Source: Erythrocercus mccallii
Taxonomy: Eukaryota; Chordata; Aves; Passeriformes; Dicruridae
Assembly (NCBI GenBank): GCA_013397435.1
Contig: VZRG01000181.1
Span: forward strand, 496,001 to 560,000
Direction of reading: 5' to 3'
Length of the DNA stretch: 64,000 bases
Part shown: positions 26,701-40,103 of the stretch, in pieces
How positions within the stretch are numbered: position 1 is the first letter of the stretch
Layout of the letters: every line of letters starts with the position of its first letter
Position numbers and translations under genes: made by a program
Notes under the pieces: model-generated
Seen by the model: only the letters and a program-made list of their open reading frames with translations
Told to the model about the DNA's origin: nothing
Database searches by the model: none

Positions 26701-28400
26701 GCATGTGTGACCATTTCTTCAGATCAAATGTGATGAAGGGAATATGCATCAGGATACAACTCTAATTTTTTCCATAATAGTTAAATCCTACTGTCTTCCA
26801 AGACAATAATATTCATGGTCCTAAGGTTGTTAGAGTACATCATGGGTCCTGATTAATATATATACTTTAAGCAAAGTGCTTCAAAAATATTGTTAGTTGG
26901 TGAGAGGAGTAATAAACCTATTCCTCACATACTTTTTTTAAGAAACCTAGGAAAATATCTATTTTTGCTGGGTTTTGACTCCTATAGCTATGTCACTGAA
27001 TAAGAAATGAATATGCTCCGAATGCAGATTTTGGCTTTTTGGTGATTTCAGATTATGACATAAATGAGTGCTTTAACGTTGTACAGTTAAGAATGTCTGC
27101 ACACCCACCCACTGTGCAGCTTTTAACCATGAGCTGCTGCACAATTTTGAATTGAAACTGCCCATATTTTTTGCAGCACATTGGACTGGCGTGTAGAGAA
27201 AATGGGTATAAAAAAATGTAGATGATGAATCATGTCAGAATACCATTTTTGCATGTTAGGGGACTACTTTACCAGTCCATGGCCATGTCTGACTACAGGA
27301 AAGGAGCAGCTCTGTGTACAGCCATTTGTTATGGGCAAATGAGGAAAGCCCATAGTGACAGGGACATGTACTGGCAGACTTGAGTTCACTCTGCCTTTTT
27401 TCCAACCTGGCTAGAGATAAACAAGTTTTGGACTAAGGCTGTACCCAAGCTAACAAGCCTCGTTCAGCCTCTTTAATTCAATTACCTGAATTTGCCAGGT
27501 CACACAGCTCTCACAAGCCCTCTGCTTGCTGGACATCTTTCACAGCAGTCAGTCACTTTAGGTAGCAGGGAAGAGCACAGTAAGTTGTAGGCAGCTCTTA
27601 GCTGTACCAGAAATGAGATTCTGAGATTCCATTTTTTTAAATTATTTTGTTTTTAAAAACAAACCCCAAAAACCTTCTCAAATAGCACCATGGGCACGAT
27701 AGTTTATTTTCCCTCACTTTAACAAAAAGTAAAGTATTTGTAATTGATTCTTGATTATTCTTGTTATTTCTCTGCTGTGGGAGTAAGCAAAAAGTATCCA
27801 AGACCCAAACCCTGTAACTGTAATGTGAGATAAGTAAGAGTGAGAGAGTAGTACAGGGTGGGCAGTAAGCAGTACACAGTCTGCTGACGTCAATGCAATT
27901 AGCACAATAAACTCTGACAAAATCATAGTAGGTGCTTGTGCCAAGAAGTTTAATGCATTCTTTTCCTTTCATGTGAAAAAAACTGTGGCAAGTGCCTAAG
28001 TAGAAACTGGCTTTATTTTGATTTTTATCTGAAAGTGTTTGTTTTTTCTTCACTCTAAGTAAATAATCTCTGATTACAATGTGCTTGTGTGTAGTCTCCT
28101 TACTGCTTTCTATTAGTGTATTTTTGAAATCATTGGGATGCCTGGAAATAATTTGAATAAAACATCCAGGATGTTCTCATAGGCATAAATAATATGTGGC
28201 AATGAGGCTGCTAAATCTTTTTTATCCACTAAATTTGAAACACATATAGATTATATTCTGAGACAGAACATAATTTAAGGGGGATGTAAAAACTCTCATT
28301 ACATTCCCATTAGTCAGTAAGATAAACCACTTTCTAACTGTGGAACACTTCACAAGCATAGGCTCTGGTATTGAATACATGAGATGCTATTCATGGTAGT
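20706..28400. other. Unique non-coding DNA
   Basis: No gene recognised over this long stretch. It includes a 16-base perfect palindrome at 22909-22924, a short TG-rich run at about 26032-26050, and G+C-richer patches near 22600-22960 and 23400-23760. Short open frames occur there (for example 22626-22940 and 24409-24636), but none shows a known motif. Confidence 0.45.
22909..22924. repeat. 16-base perfect palindrome
   Basis: GTGGCAGT joins its exact reverse complement with no spacer. Flanking bases continue as near-complementary with G:T-type mismatches, so the arms may once have been longer. Confidence 0.8.
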
Positions 28401-28401
28401 G

Positions 28402-28419
28402 ATTAATTAATTAATTAAT
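28402..28419. repeat. (ATTA)n microsatellite
   Basis: A little over four uninterrupted ATTA units, followed by ATATA. It is a simple repeat in unique DNA. Confidence 0.9.
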
Positions 28420-29025
28420 ATATACCTGACCTGTACTGCCTCCAGTGTTACAAGTACCCACTTTTCTTACTTTTCTCTCCTCATAACACTATAACAAAAT
28501 CGAATTTTCAGTCTTTCTTTGGGTGACAGAGCTGTCCTCCAACAGCTACAGGTATAATTGTCTACTGGTGAGAACAGCCTCTCCAAAACAGAGCATGTTC
28601 ATTATTTTTTATTGTAAGTTTCAGTGTGCAAGAGGGAAGGGAAGAAGAATGTTTTTGAATGAGATTAGCTGAGTTATTCAAGCTGCTTCATCCCAGGTGA
28701 AACCACTTTTTAAAAAAGCCAGCTTTATTCTACTACACTGAGTGTTTCATATGTTGTAACCTTTGTCAAATTTTTACCAGGGCTTTCACAGTGTTTCTAG
28801 ATACTTTTGCTGATATCAGTAGAGTTTGCCTTCCAGTTATTCTCTTCTTTTTGCCAAATTTTACAAATTTTGAGATATATTTTAAATCCTGAAAGGATCA
28901 TTTCATTATCTAAATGCTCATGTGAATGAAATACTCAGACATCCCCTCTGTAATGTAATGTAGCAGAGAGGTTTTGTAGGCCTGGAGAGGGATTGGAGAA
29001 AGTGGATTCATGATCCAGATTCTTT

Positions 29026-29628
29026 GTGTCTCTGTTTATCTGTTTTGCACTCAATGGTTATGGTTTTCTTAAATGTACACAGCAGAAGAGACTAGGGACA
29101 GGAACGTGGGACTTCTCCCCTCCTGAAAGGATTTATTTCATACTAGCAGCACTTATACATAAACACTCTGTGGAGAAGAAGTCTGGGTCCAGAAAGTTGG
29201 TGGGAGTTCAGCTCGTTGCTCTCAAAAGGCCAAGGTTTTGTTCTGTCTCTTACGCTTTAATTTACTGTAAACAGCAAAAGCATTCCCACTTACATGTGTG
29301 GGGAGGTCTAAATCATTGTAAGTCAGTGCAAACAGAGGAAAACTTTATATGCAGCCTGTCAACAGCAAATGTCAATGGAACAGCATTAGTAATAAATGTC
29401 ATGGTGTGCTCTAATTACCTCCTACAGCTCTGCTCCTTTAGGGTAGATGTTCTATCCATTCAGGTCATGCTGTGGTACATATTAATTAAATCTCTTCAGT
29501 GTTATCTGCTGTTTCTGGAAGGCAGCAAATGTAATGTGCAAAATAGTGGCTTATCTGGAAGGAAAAAAACACATCCCAGAGCAAGGAAATATCTTTATCT
29601 TTTTGAAATAGATATCATCTATTATTAA
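29026..29628 (+). other. Longest stop-free frame (200 codons), probably not a gene
   Basis: This is the longest open frame in the window, but it begins with GTG, not a normal eukaryotic start. The first ATG in frame is at codon 126 (29401), leaving only 75 codons to the stop. I see no domain, signal peptide, repeat or family resemblance. There is no convincing splice acceptor, promoter or polyadenylation context. A stop-free run of this size is uncommon but not remarkable in 64 kb read in six frames. An exon of an unknown gene or an old unrecognised repeat remain possible. Confidence 0.1.
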
Positions 29629-30035
29629 AGAAAACAAAATGGGTACCTGCTGGATTTTCTGCTCTTGTTAATAGCATAGTTCAGAAATATTGACTCAAAA
29701 GAGGAAAGGGAAATATGCTCAGACATGAAAGCACAAGGGCCACAGTTGATTAAATATGTGTTTCTATTAAAATTATGACCCTGTAGAATCAGTGGCTAAT
29801 GAAGGGAGGCATCCATAAGCATTGGAAAGAAATGCAGCTACAAGCATCTCTTTGCCCTTCACTTGGAGAGATTCTGTTTTATCTGATGGAGAAGCAATTT
29901 ATTCCAATCTGAAACCCTAAAACCCACTAAAGCCAGCCAGTCAAATAATGTGAGGCTTTCCCTTGATGCATGTGTCTGGCACAGGTTTCTGGTACTCTTC
30001 TCATGTATATTAACACTCCCATAGCCATTTTTGAC

Positions 30036-30060
30036 AGAACTATTTTTAAGAACTATTTTT
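30036..30060. repeat. Two-copy 13-base tandem duplication
   Basis: AGAACTATTTTT occurs at 30036-30047 and 30049-30060, separated by one A. A simple local duplication with no mismatches. Confidence 0.85.
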
Positions 30061-33000
30061 GGTTTTTCTTTCAGCTACAAAAATATATATCTGCACAGGC
30101 AAAACCTCCTTTTTGCCAGTCAAGAAATAAGATCACTGCTTGATGACAGAGTGGAAAGTGGAAATTTTTGCAAACTGTCTGGGGAGAATACATTTTGGGT
30201 TTAAGGCAGTTTGCATTCATGTCTTTTAGATCTTAGCAGAAATGCTTCTTAAGTTTTGGAGAGTCTTCAGAGAAGCAGTCTTCCCTGCTCTTAGAATTAC
30301 TGTAGAGTAGTTTATTCTAGGAACAGGGAGTTGGTTCAAAGTGGGTGAGAATCCACTATGGTTGATTAACAAATTTAACATCATCCAAGAATAATGAATT
30401 AGAAGCACTGCAATCCAGTTTCTTTGGCTCTCTACTGTCTAGGCTCTTAAGCCTTGTTGATGAATTGGGATCGATGTCCTGTGGCAAGTGGAAAAAAAGA
30501 AATTTCAATTACAGTTATAATGATTAAATCATTAAATATAGACATTTTTTACTAAAGTCTGTTTGTTTGGGTTTTTTGGTCTTTGTCTGCAACACAAATA
30601 CCACTGGAAAAATACTTAGGAGAGCTCTGGGTATTAAAGAACCTAATTCTCAGGAAAGTTCAGGAGCAAGTAGTTCCTCTTGTTCCTAGATGTGCACATC
30701 AGTTTTGAAATCTGGTTACTTTTTTTAAGTTTTTAAGGGCCTAATCATTTGGTCCATTAATTATCTGATTCAAAACATTCTTGGATGCAGCATCTGATGT
30801 GACTCAAAAGTCTAGCTCTGTCAATAGCATGAATGTACCTCATACTCGTTCAAAAGTTCTGGGTCCAGCCTGAATTCCATTAAGCACCAAAAACATGACT
30901 TAGCTGTACCCTGGGTGGATCTCACCATTACACAGTGATTAGATTTGTGAAAGTGGTGGATTGCTGGTCATCTTGGCTGCTGATGATCTCAGCCTTGACA
31001 CACACAGACCTTCACCCATGTGTTCACCCTGTACTGGCTGAACACAGGGTGAGTGCCCGTACATCCAACATGGTCCTGGCAAGCCTAGGATTACTGTGCA
31101 TGTGCTTGCACTGGGAGAGTAATGCTGTGAGTGTTCCCTTCACCTTGGGGACCCTAGATATTAGCTGGTGAGTGTTCAGGGTAGAGAAAACAATGCCTCA
31201 GAGGGGCTCTGCAGGGCTGCTGAGACTGTGATAACCTACTTGAACCATCTCACATACCTGAAGTGGTGTTTGGATATTGCATAGGCTATTAGCATAAATT
31301 ATTATTACTTTAAGGGAGATACTTTGGTCTACTGCCAAACAATTACAATAAGTAGTGTTTAACTAGGTGTTAGCATGAAAGAGAATATCTTTGTTCTCTG
31401 TTGTACAATTCGAGAGTTACCACGTAAAGTTCAAAAGATGGAATGGAGAAAAAGAGCACAGTGGAAAAGGATCACTTTGCTGTTACCACACAGCTCAAAT
31501 CTCTTCCTCAATTTTCAAAAGTATAAGGACCAAGTGCCTAGATGGATTCCTGAATTTAGATCCAAATTTCTGTCCTGAACTTTTCTCTGCTATAGGTCAT
31601 ATCCAAATTTGGAATTTTGGAGGAGAGCGAACCTGGGTACGGAGATTAATACCTAGCTGCTTTTGAACTAAGGTGCTTAGTCTAGATGTGGTGTTTTAAT
31701 GCTAACTTTTACTTGAGGCCTTTTTCTAGTTTAATATGTTTTCAGATTAGACTTGTTTCTTTCCAAGGGTAGGAAGAAATAGGGCAGCTCTGGAAAAAGA
31801 GGATGTTGTTTTCTCTGCATCTCATTTCTTTACAATCTCTCTCATCTTAACTCATAAATATTTAGCTATGAATACGCTTGACAGCTTGTCTTCATCCCAT
31901 GCCTAGGGAGAAGGCCCTGCAGATCACCACCACCACTTGTGTGCCTAAATCTGTCTGCCCTGAATATCCCTTAGTGCAGAGATATGCTTTAAAGGGTCTA
32001 GGAATTGCTCTGGTCTCTGCACATGTTGCAGGCTTTCAGGCTCTGGGTCACCAGTAGGTCTCAGAGGCCATGGGCACCTCAGCCTCCCATACTTACTGCA
32101 TTTCTTGAGCAAGCAACAAGGAATTCTTGTGGTATTTACATGGAAAAGGAGATCTCATAATGGGAAGAGCAGAATATCTGGATATCTGTACTAGCTCTTG
32201 GCTGTTCAGCACTCTGTTTTCTGTTTTCACTGGGGGCTGGGGACTGGCATTGACCTTTCTCGGCAGACGTGACGTGAAAAAGTCACATTAGAGAAGATAA
32301 AGAAAAAGAATTTGCTTTATATTTTCAAGTGTGGGCACATAAATTCTCTCTCGCCAGCACCAGAGCATAGGTATGTTACAAATAACTAGAGGGTTGCATC
32401 TGTTACTTGATATAAGACCTTCCTAAATAGTGGTATTCTGCTGATTTCAAATAGTCATAAAGAGATTATTTTAATTACCTAAAATAAATAGATCTTCCCA
32501 TATATCAGTATCCAAATGTAGCTGTATGAGTGCTAAATTCTTTTTCTGTTAACCTGAGGTAATAGTAATATGCAAGAGCATCACACAAAAGAAATGTATG
32601 CCATTAATAATGTTGCAGCTGTCCAATGACATGTTCCTTTTATTACTGTACATCTTCTGGTGGTGTGACAAATGATATGGCTAAGGCCACAGCACAGAAA
32701 GGTACCTGGATGTCAGTTTGCACAAGATTAGAGCTGCTTTCTGCCAACAATTCATTAGAAAGTCAATGAGCATATGCCGTTGCACACAAATTTACAAATA
32801 TTGCTCTTTATTACACCAAGTTTTTGATATCACTAAGGCTACTCCTCTTCTTCACCCACTTTCACCCACCCATGGAAACATCCCAGTGCCCAGCTGGGTC
32901 TCCACCTGCACTGAAGGCATCCTTCAGGAAGAAAATGGCAATGAATGAACTTCAAATCCAGTGAATTATTGCAGCAGTGTGGATGGATATGAATTAGGGC

Positions 33001-33124
33001 CCAAGACCTAATTTAGTTTGCAGCAGAGTTTTCAATAGTGTGCAGCTCCCGTTTGCTTGGGGTCACTAGATAGGAAACCACCTTACACTCAGGGACACAG
33101 TTATACTGGGAAAACATAGAGGGA
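30061..33124. other. Unique non-coding DNA
   Basis: No gene recognised. A small inverted repeat with nine-base arms lies at 31024-31032 and 31044-31052. Open frames at 30935-31171, 31375-31578 and 31391-31666 overlap or are short, with no recognisable domain. Confidence 0.5.
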
Positions 33125-33215
33125 AGTGCAGCCGAAGGGAGCTGAGTTTTAATTCCACCTCTGACATGATCTTGCACAGGACCTTGAGGAAGTAATTTTG
33201 CCTCACTTATAGGTA
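33125..33215 (+). mobile_element. MIR-like SINE fragment
   Basis: MIR is an ancient tRNA-derived CORE-SINE mobilised by L2, present in decayed form in bird genomes. The plus strand here follows the MIR core in order: GAGTTTTAATTCCACCTCTGAC (compare GGTTCAAATCCCAGCTCTGCC), then a G-A-TCTTGCA stretch, then GGACCTTGAGGAAGTAATTT (compare GACCTTGGGCAAGTCACTT), then GCCTCACTTATAGG. Spacing matches the element. The minus-strand open frame at 33013-33270 is a shadow of this and its flanks. The assignment is by eye. Confidence 0.55.
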
Positions 33216-33289
33216 ATTCTGGACCTGTGCTTTTCTTAACATGCTCCACATTGATTTTACTCTCTGGCATTAATTTGGCAAATTCTTTT

Positions 33290-33520
33290 CAGCCATGTAA
33301 GTAGCTAAGTTTTTAAATCGCTTAAAAAATAAAACGAGCAGCAGTGCAATGCTGATGTGAAATAAAATTGCATCTATGCATGTTAATGCTTAAGAGACAA
33401 ATATTCCACTTGGCAGGAGCTCCAGCTGCTTATATTACCTTCCTAAATCTGTCACGTGCTGTCACAACGACACTCAGCTGTCAAGTATCCAAAATAACGC
33501 AGCTCTTTCCTCAGGACAGA
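33290..33520. promoter_or_regulatory. CpG-retaining block, candidate conserved non-coding element
   Basis: In a window where CpG is scarce, this block keeps five (near 33319, 33335, 33455, 33468 and 33498), together with a CACGTG E-box at 33453-33458, two nearby CTGTCAC words and homeodomain-like ATTA/TTAAT cores. It lies directly beside the MIR-like fragment. Retained CpG in an A+T-rich stretch can reflect constraint, but one sequence cannot prove it. Confidence 0.25.
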
Positions 33521-36500
33521 CTTGGTTCAACAGCATGCCTGTGAAGGGATGGAGCCTTGAGAAAGAAGCACTGAAAGTACTTTACTATGACCAGCACAGC
33601 TCTCTGCCCAGTTCCTGCTGTCTAGCTCTAGAACAAATACCTGCATCTTATGTTTCCTTTTCTCACACTTCCCCTTTTTGCTCATTGTTCCTTATTATGT
33701 GTTTATAGATTGTCTGAGAGTGGTGGAAGGCTCTGCGCTTGGTGCTAGAGTAGCACACATCATCTTACAAAGTTCTAAAATCTCTGTGCTCGCAAGCCTT
33801 CATCAAGATTTTATGGTGCATATAGCAATTTTTAAATGCTGCTTGTGGAGGCTCCCATTAAAGGACAATGTTTAAAAACAACTGATTAATTATACACCTT
33901 GAGATAACATAGCTGGTTTTCAGTCCACACAGCTTAACTTGGTGTGCTTGGAAAATACTGGGGTTCTTTGAGGCACTCCAGGTAAGGTGGTCCTTGAGAT
34001 ATTCACATTTCCAGCACTGAATCAGTCTTGCACGAGGAGTATCCACACTTTGGTCATTAAGAAAATCTTCAGGCAACCAAGTGATTTTCCTCAATCTTTA
34101 CAAATCCTGAAGTCTGAATTCTCCTAGATTTCCAGAAATGCCACAGAAAATTGCACAAAAGTCTTTCTAAATATCTAGTTGACTTTTTTAGGTATCATGT
34201 TTTGAAAAAATTATTTCAGCTTTGCTCTCCCAGTACATTCGGTGATTTTCTTCATTATATGCACTGATTATGTTCACAACACTGAGACTTTGACAATCTC
34301 CTTGCCCTTCTATTTTCCTAAGTATTGATTTTTTTATTATTATTTTTTTACGGGGAGAAAGGGAAGGAGGAGGAAGGTCTTTTAAAAAAATAGTTATTTT
34401 CAGCACTACTTTGAAAAACTGACACTTGCAACAAAAGCATAAACATTCTCAGTATCTGTTACGATTTCACAGAGTACTAACAATAGCATAAGAGAGCAGA
34501 TTCATAAAAAGGACTATTTTTCTTCTTTGAGCGAGAACAAAGGGCAGTTCATTTAAAAAGGAGGATCATTTGTACTGGGCACTGTGGTTCTGACAGATTA
34601 GTAATAAAGCTGCAGAACTTTTCCTTTGAAATCTGTGCTTCAGGAAGATTTATGGTGAGACAGAAAACTCCATTTGATTCTGCTCAAAATTTTGGGCATG
34701 AAAAGCTTAAGTCTAAAATTCCTTTGAAGAGAGTTCAAAGTAATAGAAAAGATAATTTTGAAGGAGCTGTGGCTTAAAAAACTATTTGTTTCAGAGTTAG
34801 GAGCTCTGCAATGAATTTTGTGTGTTTCACAAGAGCTGTAATGTAGTTCTTCTGCAACAGCTTAAGGCCAAATACTTGCCACTACTTTCAGGATAGTGAT
34901 TTATAACGTGCTTGTGCCTTTAAATAAGACAGTTTGACTTCCCTCTGGAATCTTTTCTGTCAAAGCCAGCCATTGCCAGTCTTGAAGTGACTCACAATAT
35001 ATTTCTTTAATCGCCTACCTTTTGGATTAGATTTTTTCTTTTTGAGGTTTTGTTAGCTCCTTGACAACCTTCACAGTATAGCAGAGTTAAAAAACAACAA
35101 CATTTTAAAATAGATATCTTTAAATCTGGCTGGTTGGTTGTGTTATGTCTTTTTGCTTGGTTTATGGCTGTTGAGAAATTGTGATGCAGATAAATATATT
35201 TTTCAACTATCCTTTAAAGCAAGTAGCTCCTGCCAAACCACTTTCTTTCATCTCATTTATTAACAGCAACTGAGTGTGCCATCCGTGTGTACGTTTGGAA
35301 ACACTGTGCTATATTCAGATGATGAAAAAATTCTTCTCTCACCTCTGTGTGATAAGGATTGCAGCACACATGCAGCAGAGTTTTTATGAAGCACTGGAGC
35401 TGATTTCCTCGGGGCAGGGAATTTCACAGTGGGATCTTTTAAATGTTACTGTGTGACTAAGTCCTTATGCTCTTTAGGAGAGGAGTTCTGCTGAACTTTA
35501 GATTCAAATCTCACCCCAGTTTTGATAGCCTTAAATACTTATTGTACCTTGGAACTAATTTTAAGTGATCTTTTCTCCAAATTGACTACTGACAGGAATT
35601 CATTCTCTAGAAGGGAATGGACAATATCTAGCCTTAAGGATTCATTTTCAGGATCTACGCTTAGGGTCAAGAAGTTGGAATGCTTCATGGATAGTCACTT
35701 CTCTCCAAGCTTGTTCAGTCTACCTCCTTTACTTCTGTTTCTACAGTGGCTAGTTCATGTGTCCTCTAGGGCTTCCTTCATGCACTGAGCTTTATTTTTT
35801 TATCTCTGTTTCCATTTACTGTTGTAATTTGGCGTAATGAGGTAGATTTCCTGTTGTGTCCTAATTTTATGCAAATTTATTTTCAGGTGGCTGCTAGAAA
35901 GCTAAGTACTACATATAGTTATGATTTTGATGGACATCAGCATTTGAGTGTCAAGTAGTTGCTTATCTCATTTTGTAAGGAAGAATAAAGCCCTTCTGTA
36001 AAGCTTTGACAACACCTTTCCCATGTTTTTTTCCTCTGTTGGGATTTCTCTTTTCCTGTACCGCAGGCTGTGATATGTAGGCACTCTTCCATGCTAACTT
36101 GCCTGGTGCAGCTCATCCTCCAGTGCTGTTTCTGCAAATGGCTCATTATTATCTCTGTGCTATCAGGGTACATAAGGAAAGGATTTTATTTTTAGAAGGT
36201 AAGATTGAGATACTTACAGTCACTCCCAATTCCTCCTGAGTGCTAGAGACATCATTTCAAACTACCATAAAAATTGAGAAATAAATATTTCTGCTTTGAA
36301 GCAAACATTTGTCTGTGCAGCCAAACTAGGTCCTCAGATGCTTAAATGCTGTTTCCACTGGAGAGTGGAGCTGTCCTGTCTGGGAACACAAAGCAGAGTT
36401 TTGCATGACACAGTGGCTCAAAAATAATGAATTGGCAGTTTAGTTCTTACTGATCTAGTTTAAGGCAAGGCTGCAAGAAAATTAAATAACCACTGTGAGG

Positions 36501-39344
36501 CTTAACAGTCACATTGCTTTTCAAGAAGCAGAAATGTGTGTTGGGGAGATGTTAAAACCTGAGTTTGTACTTTGAAATAAGTGACCTGAATTCACATATG
36601 TTACAAGATACATTGTTTTTTGAAAGTCTTCTCCTTCTCTTTCCTGCTGCTGGCTCTGCTGCTCTTCACCATCCACATGGTATTAGCTTCCCACCAGTGA
36701 GCGTGATGGATCCCACGCCACTCAGTGTTAGACTGGAGGCTAAACCAGCATGGAGCCACAACACAAAGCATCCTTAGATTTAAGAACTCAGCCTGTGTTT
36801 TGCTGCTCCTACCATTCTCACAGAAGCCTTTAATTAGAGAAAGCTCATCCTGTTGATCACACTGCTAGACCTGAAGCTCCAGAAACTACCCCAAAAACGA
36901 GCTGGGTACCTCTGACATCTCATTTCTCCTCTCCTGGCTTTGTTTCCCCCACCTGCACGGGGCTCCTGGTGGGATCTTTGGACACTCTGCAAACAAGCTG
37001 GGCATCAGGACCTCCTGCAACCTGCAGCACTGGTCAAATGGGCTCAGCTTGATGTGCTCACATTAAATTAACAGATTGCACCTTGCTGGTGGAGACATGT
37101 CTTTTCCTCCCTCTGTAAATTATGAATGGTGATGATTTGGGCTGCATTTCTCCTGAGTGAAAGCACTACCAGCTCAGTATTATGATTCACCAAGCAGCAC
37201 ATTCCTGTAATGATAGGCTTTTAAAATATTTTATGGGGTATTTGTATGGGATGGAGTAAGACTAAATAGAATTGCATAGAACATTTTCCACAAAATTTGC
37301 TACAAACCTCTAACAGGGCAAATCTCATTTCAGACTAATTAAAGAGATCCTGCTGAAATGAAATTTGTCTTTATTGCTCTCACTTGAATAGTCTGGAATA
37401 TAGCAGTATAAGCAGACCAAAGGATTTTTAAATCTTAAGATATAGTAGAAGTACTTAATAATATTTCCCACTGTTTAATTAATAAAACAACATTGTACTA
37501 GGTCAAATCATCCAGGATCATCTTTTAAAGCTGATCTAATATTTGGAAACCACCTTTCCAGGCAGACCCCACACTTTGCCACTTCCACATGGTGGGCACT
37601 CTCTGCAGGTGTCAGCATCCTCCCTGCAGCTCTGAGGAGCACCCAGTGCTGTGCAGACTGAGGGTTTGTTCTAAGTTCAGTGGTAGCTGTTGCTATGAGA
37701 GCGTTTGAACACCTATGTGAAATCTGAAGCTGTAGCAATAGCCTTGTGCTAAGAGACAAGTAAGAGATGGAACCTGGCTTTAAATAGATTAGGTGCAGAG
37801 CTCTTCCAGCTTGTTCCTGTCTCCAGACTTTCTGAAATGCCCAGGTTCTGTCAGAAGCAAAAACAACAGAGGCCATAATCTTTATCTACAGACCAGAGAA
37901 CACATCTTTATATTTTCTGGTGGTTTGTTTTTGTTTTTTTATTTTCCATCTTGCCTCCTGAAAATTGGAAGAACTAAGAAATACGTGTAGTACAGGAGAA
38001 ATAATATTTTTAACGTGTGATAATTGCAGTGTCTGCCCTGGTGTGTACTTCATTGTATGCTGCTAGCTTATTTATTAAGAGCTTTATTACAAACACAGTA
38101 ATCTGACACTTTAATTGAAAGAAATAGAAAAGTTTGAAAATTTTCGTGCTCAATTCTTGTGTAAAAATTACAAACAATTTCTCTTCCTGATACATAATGC
38201 TGATTTTTCATGCTGGAATGCTCTACCTGTGAAATTTCATCCAAGAGTGCATTTTAATAGCCAAGTTCTTAACCCTTCCAAATAAAAGAGTATAATAGAA
38301 ATAATGATAGACTGAAATTCCACCCTTAATTTGAGCTGTGTGAGAAAGCCTGGATATAACATTATTCTATTACTTTTTCCTTTTTCAAAAATGAGTATGT
38401 ACTTCTGTCACTTGGCTTTATGCCTATTCATACACCACTTAGCACCCTTTGCTCAGCTGGATGAGATATTCCCTAGGTAATATAGTTCATTTATCTTCAG
38501 CAGTGCAACTTGTGCTTGGCATTATTCACCAGCAGGGCCTCTTAGGCTGGAATGGGTGATTTTTTTTTTAGCTGTAATGTGTATGTTTTTTCAGTTGTAA
38601 TAAATTCTGAAAGCTGTATATTTAGACGTGAGTGTTATTTTCGCATGATAAAGCCTGTCTCAGTTCATGAAATACCATATGTAGAACTTTGCAGACCCTG
38701 TCCTCTGCTGCATTGTCCCCATGTATGCTGGTATAACCACTTGTGTAGGAGTGATGGAGAAGTGGTGTGATAAAATGGAATAGAATCAAATTCTGAATCC
38801 CCAAGCACTTTCCAATCTGTTCTTGTGAATTCTCATTATTGGAAGGCAGCAGTGCATGTGAGCTTCAGCTCAGGTGACTCAGCTGCACAGGAACTTGGAC
38901 CCACTTTGGGCTTCTCTGTCACATTCTGGCACTGGCTGTGGAACAACTTGTGTGTTCCTTCTTCCACTAGTAAGTGGCCACAGAAGGGGGAAAACAAGTT
39001 TCAAGGCCCCTTTGAAACCACCTTGATGGGAAATTGTCACTTTGGGGATTTTTTAATGATTCTCTACAGTTTTAGATTATCAGATGTCACAAATTACTGA
39101 GGAATGCTGTTGTTCTTTAGCTTTAAACTTAAGGACAATCAGTGATTTATGCCCCGCAACTTTGGGACACTTGATTTTGATTTAGGCTGTTCCTCGCCAT
39201 TTGCCAATAGAAAGAGAATAGTAGAAATGAACTGTATCCCTGCATAAGGAAAATATCCTCTGGATGTAAATGTCTCATCCGTGTAGGTCTGTCAACCTGC
39301 ATTTCAAGAAAAAAAATTATGTTTTCTTTTCTCCTTCCCTTTAG
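33521..39344. other. Unique non-coding DNA
   Basis: No gene recognised. There is a T/A-rich low-complexity run near 34327-34350. Open frames at 35522-35788, 36565-36777 and 37508-37876 have no recognisable domain. A weak MIR-like spacing near 35480-35560 was considered and not accepted. Confidence 0.45.
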
Positions 39345-39480
39345 GCAACGGTGAATCATTAAAAGAGCCTTTTGTTTGTTTGTGGGGCCGACCCCGTGGG
39401 AGCACAGATGTCATGCATGATAGATTTATTGACAGATAATCATTTGTTTGGGGCTCTACCGTGAAAAATGGTTTGACTTC
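39345..39480. promoter_or_regulatory. CpG-retaining block with Meis/Hox-type motifs, candidate enhancer
   Basis: This short block has four CpGs (near 39349, 39389, 39395 and 39460), a perfect 10-base palindrome TCATGCATGA at 39411-39420, an ATTTATTGACAG word ending at 39435 (Hox/Pbx-like next to a Meis TGACAG), and ATAATCA just after. A TTTGTTTG-GGGGC word is repeated at about 39371-39388 and 39443-39453. No transposon is recognised. The pattern is typical of vertebrate developmental enhancers; function is inferred only. Confidence 0.3.
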
Positions 39481-40103
39481 ATAAGTATCACCTTCAGAAA
39501 TTATTTAGAGCCTTCTCTGTTTAAATTATGAATCTTTGTGGCAAGGAGAGTCCTTGACAGAAGCTGTCTGTAGGAGCAGGAAACCTTCTCATACACGAGT
39601 AGCATTAACCAAGTAACCTCCCCCAGGGTACATCCACAGGGGCCAGACTCATGTGGGCTCAGAACAAGCTGCAGTAATGTAAAATTGTGAGCTGGTCTCT
39701 CTTCCCTTTTAGGTATGTTCATACCCTCTGTTGCTCAGATAAAGACAGTATGGAAGTGATTGCAAACCAGATGCTCCCAGTACCTGGGCTGCAGGGCTGG
39801 AGGCTGCTTGCACTGTACATCTCAAAACTGAGTTAAATTAGATAGGGAAAAAAAATACAAGATAAGGAGACTTAGGAAATGTGAACTTAATAAAGAAAGA
39901 AGTGGATTCTAACACTGATCTGGTACAGTCTCTGCAGAGTTAGTAGTACATGTACAGTTCAGAGTAGTTTAGCTTGTCCTGATCACAAAGACTCTGAAGA
40001 CAAGCTTTACAGTGATGCTTCATGCTAAAACCTACTGCTAATTGCCTCAGTCTGGAGGCCTCACAGGGAAACAAAAACAAAGATCCTGCAGGTGTTTTAA
40101 TCG
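39481..40103. other. Unique non-coding DNA
   Basis: No exon or repeat recognised, apart from a short A7 tract near 39848. Confidence 0.5.

Noticed and set aside
29026..29628. 200-codon open frame as a protein gene
   Set aside because: It starts with GTG; the first ATG is at codon 126, and the peptide resembles no family. No exon signals support it.
35475..35580. Another MIR-like fragment
   Set aside because: ATTCAAATC and GTACCTTGG occur at about the right spacing, but the sequence between and after them does not follow the element well enough.
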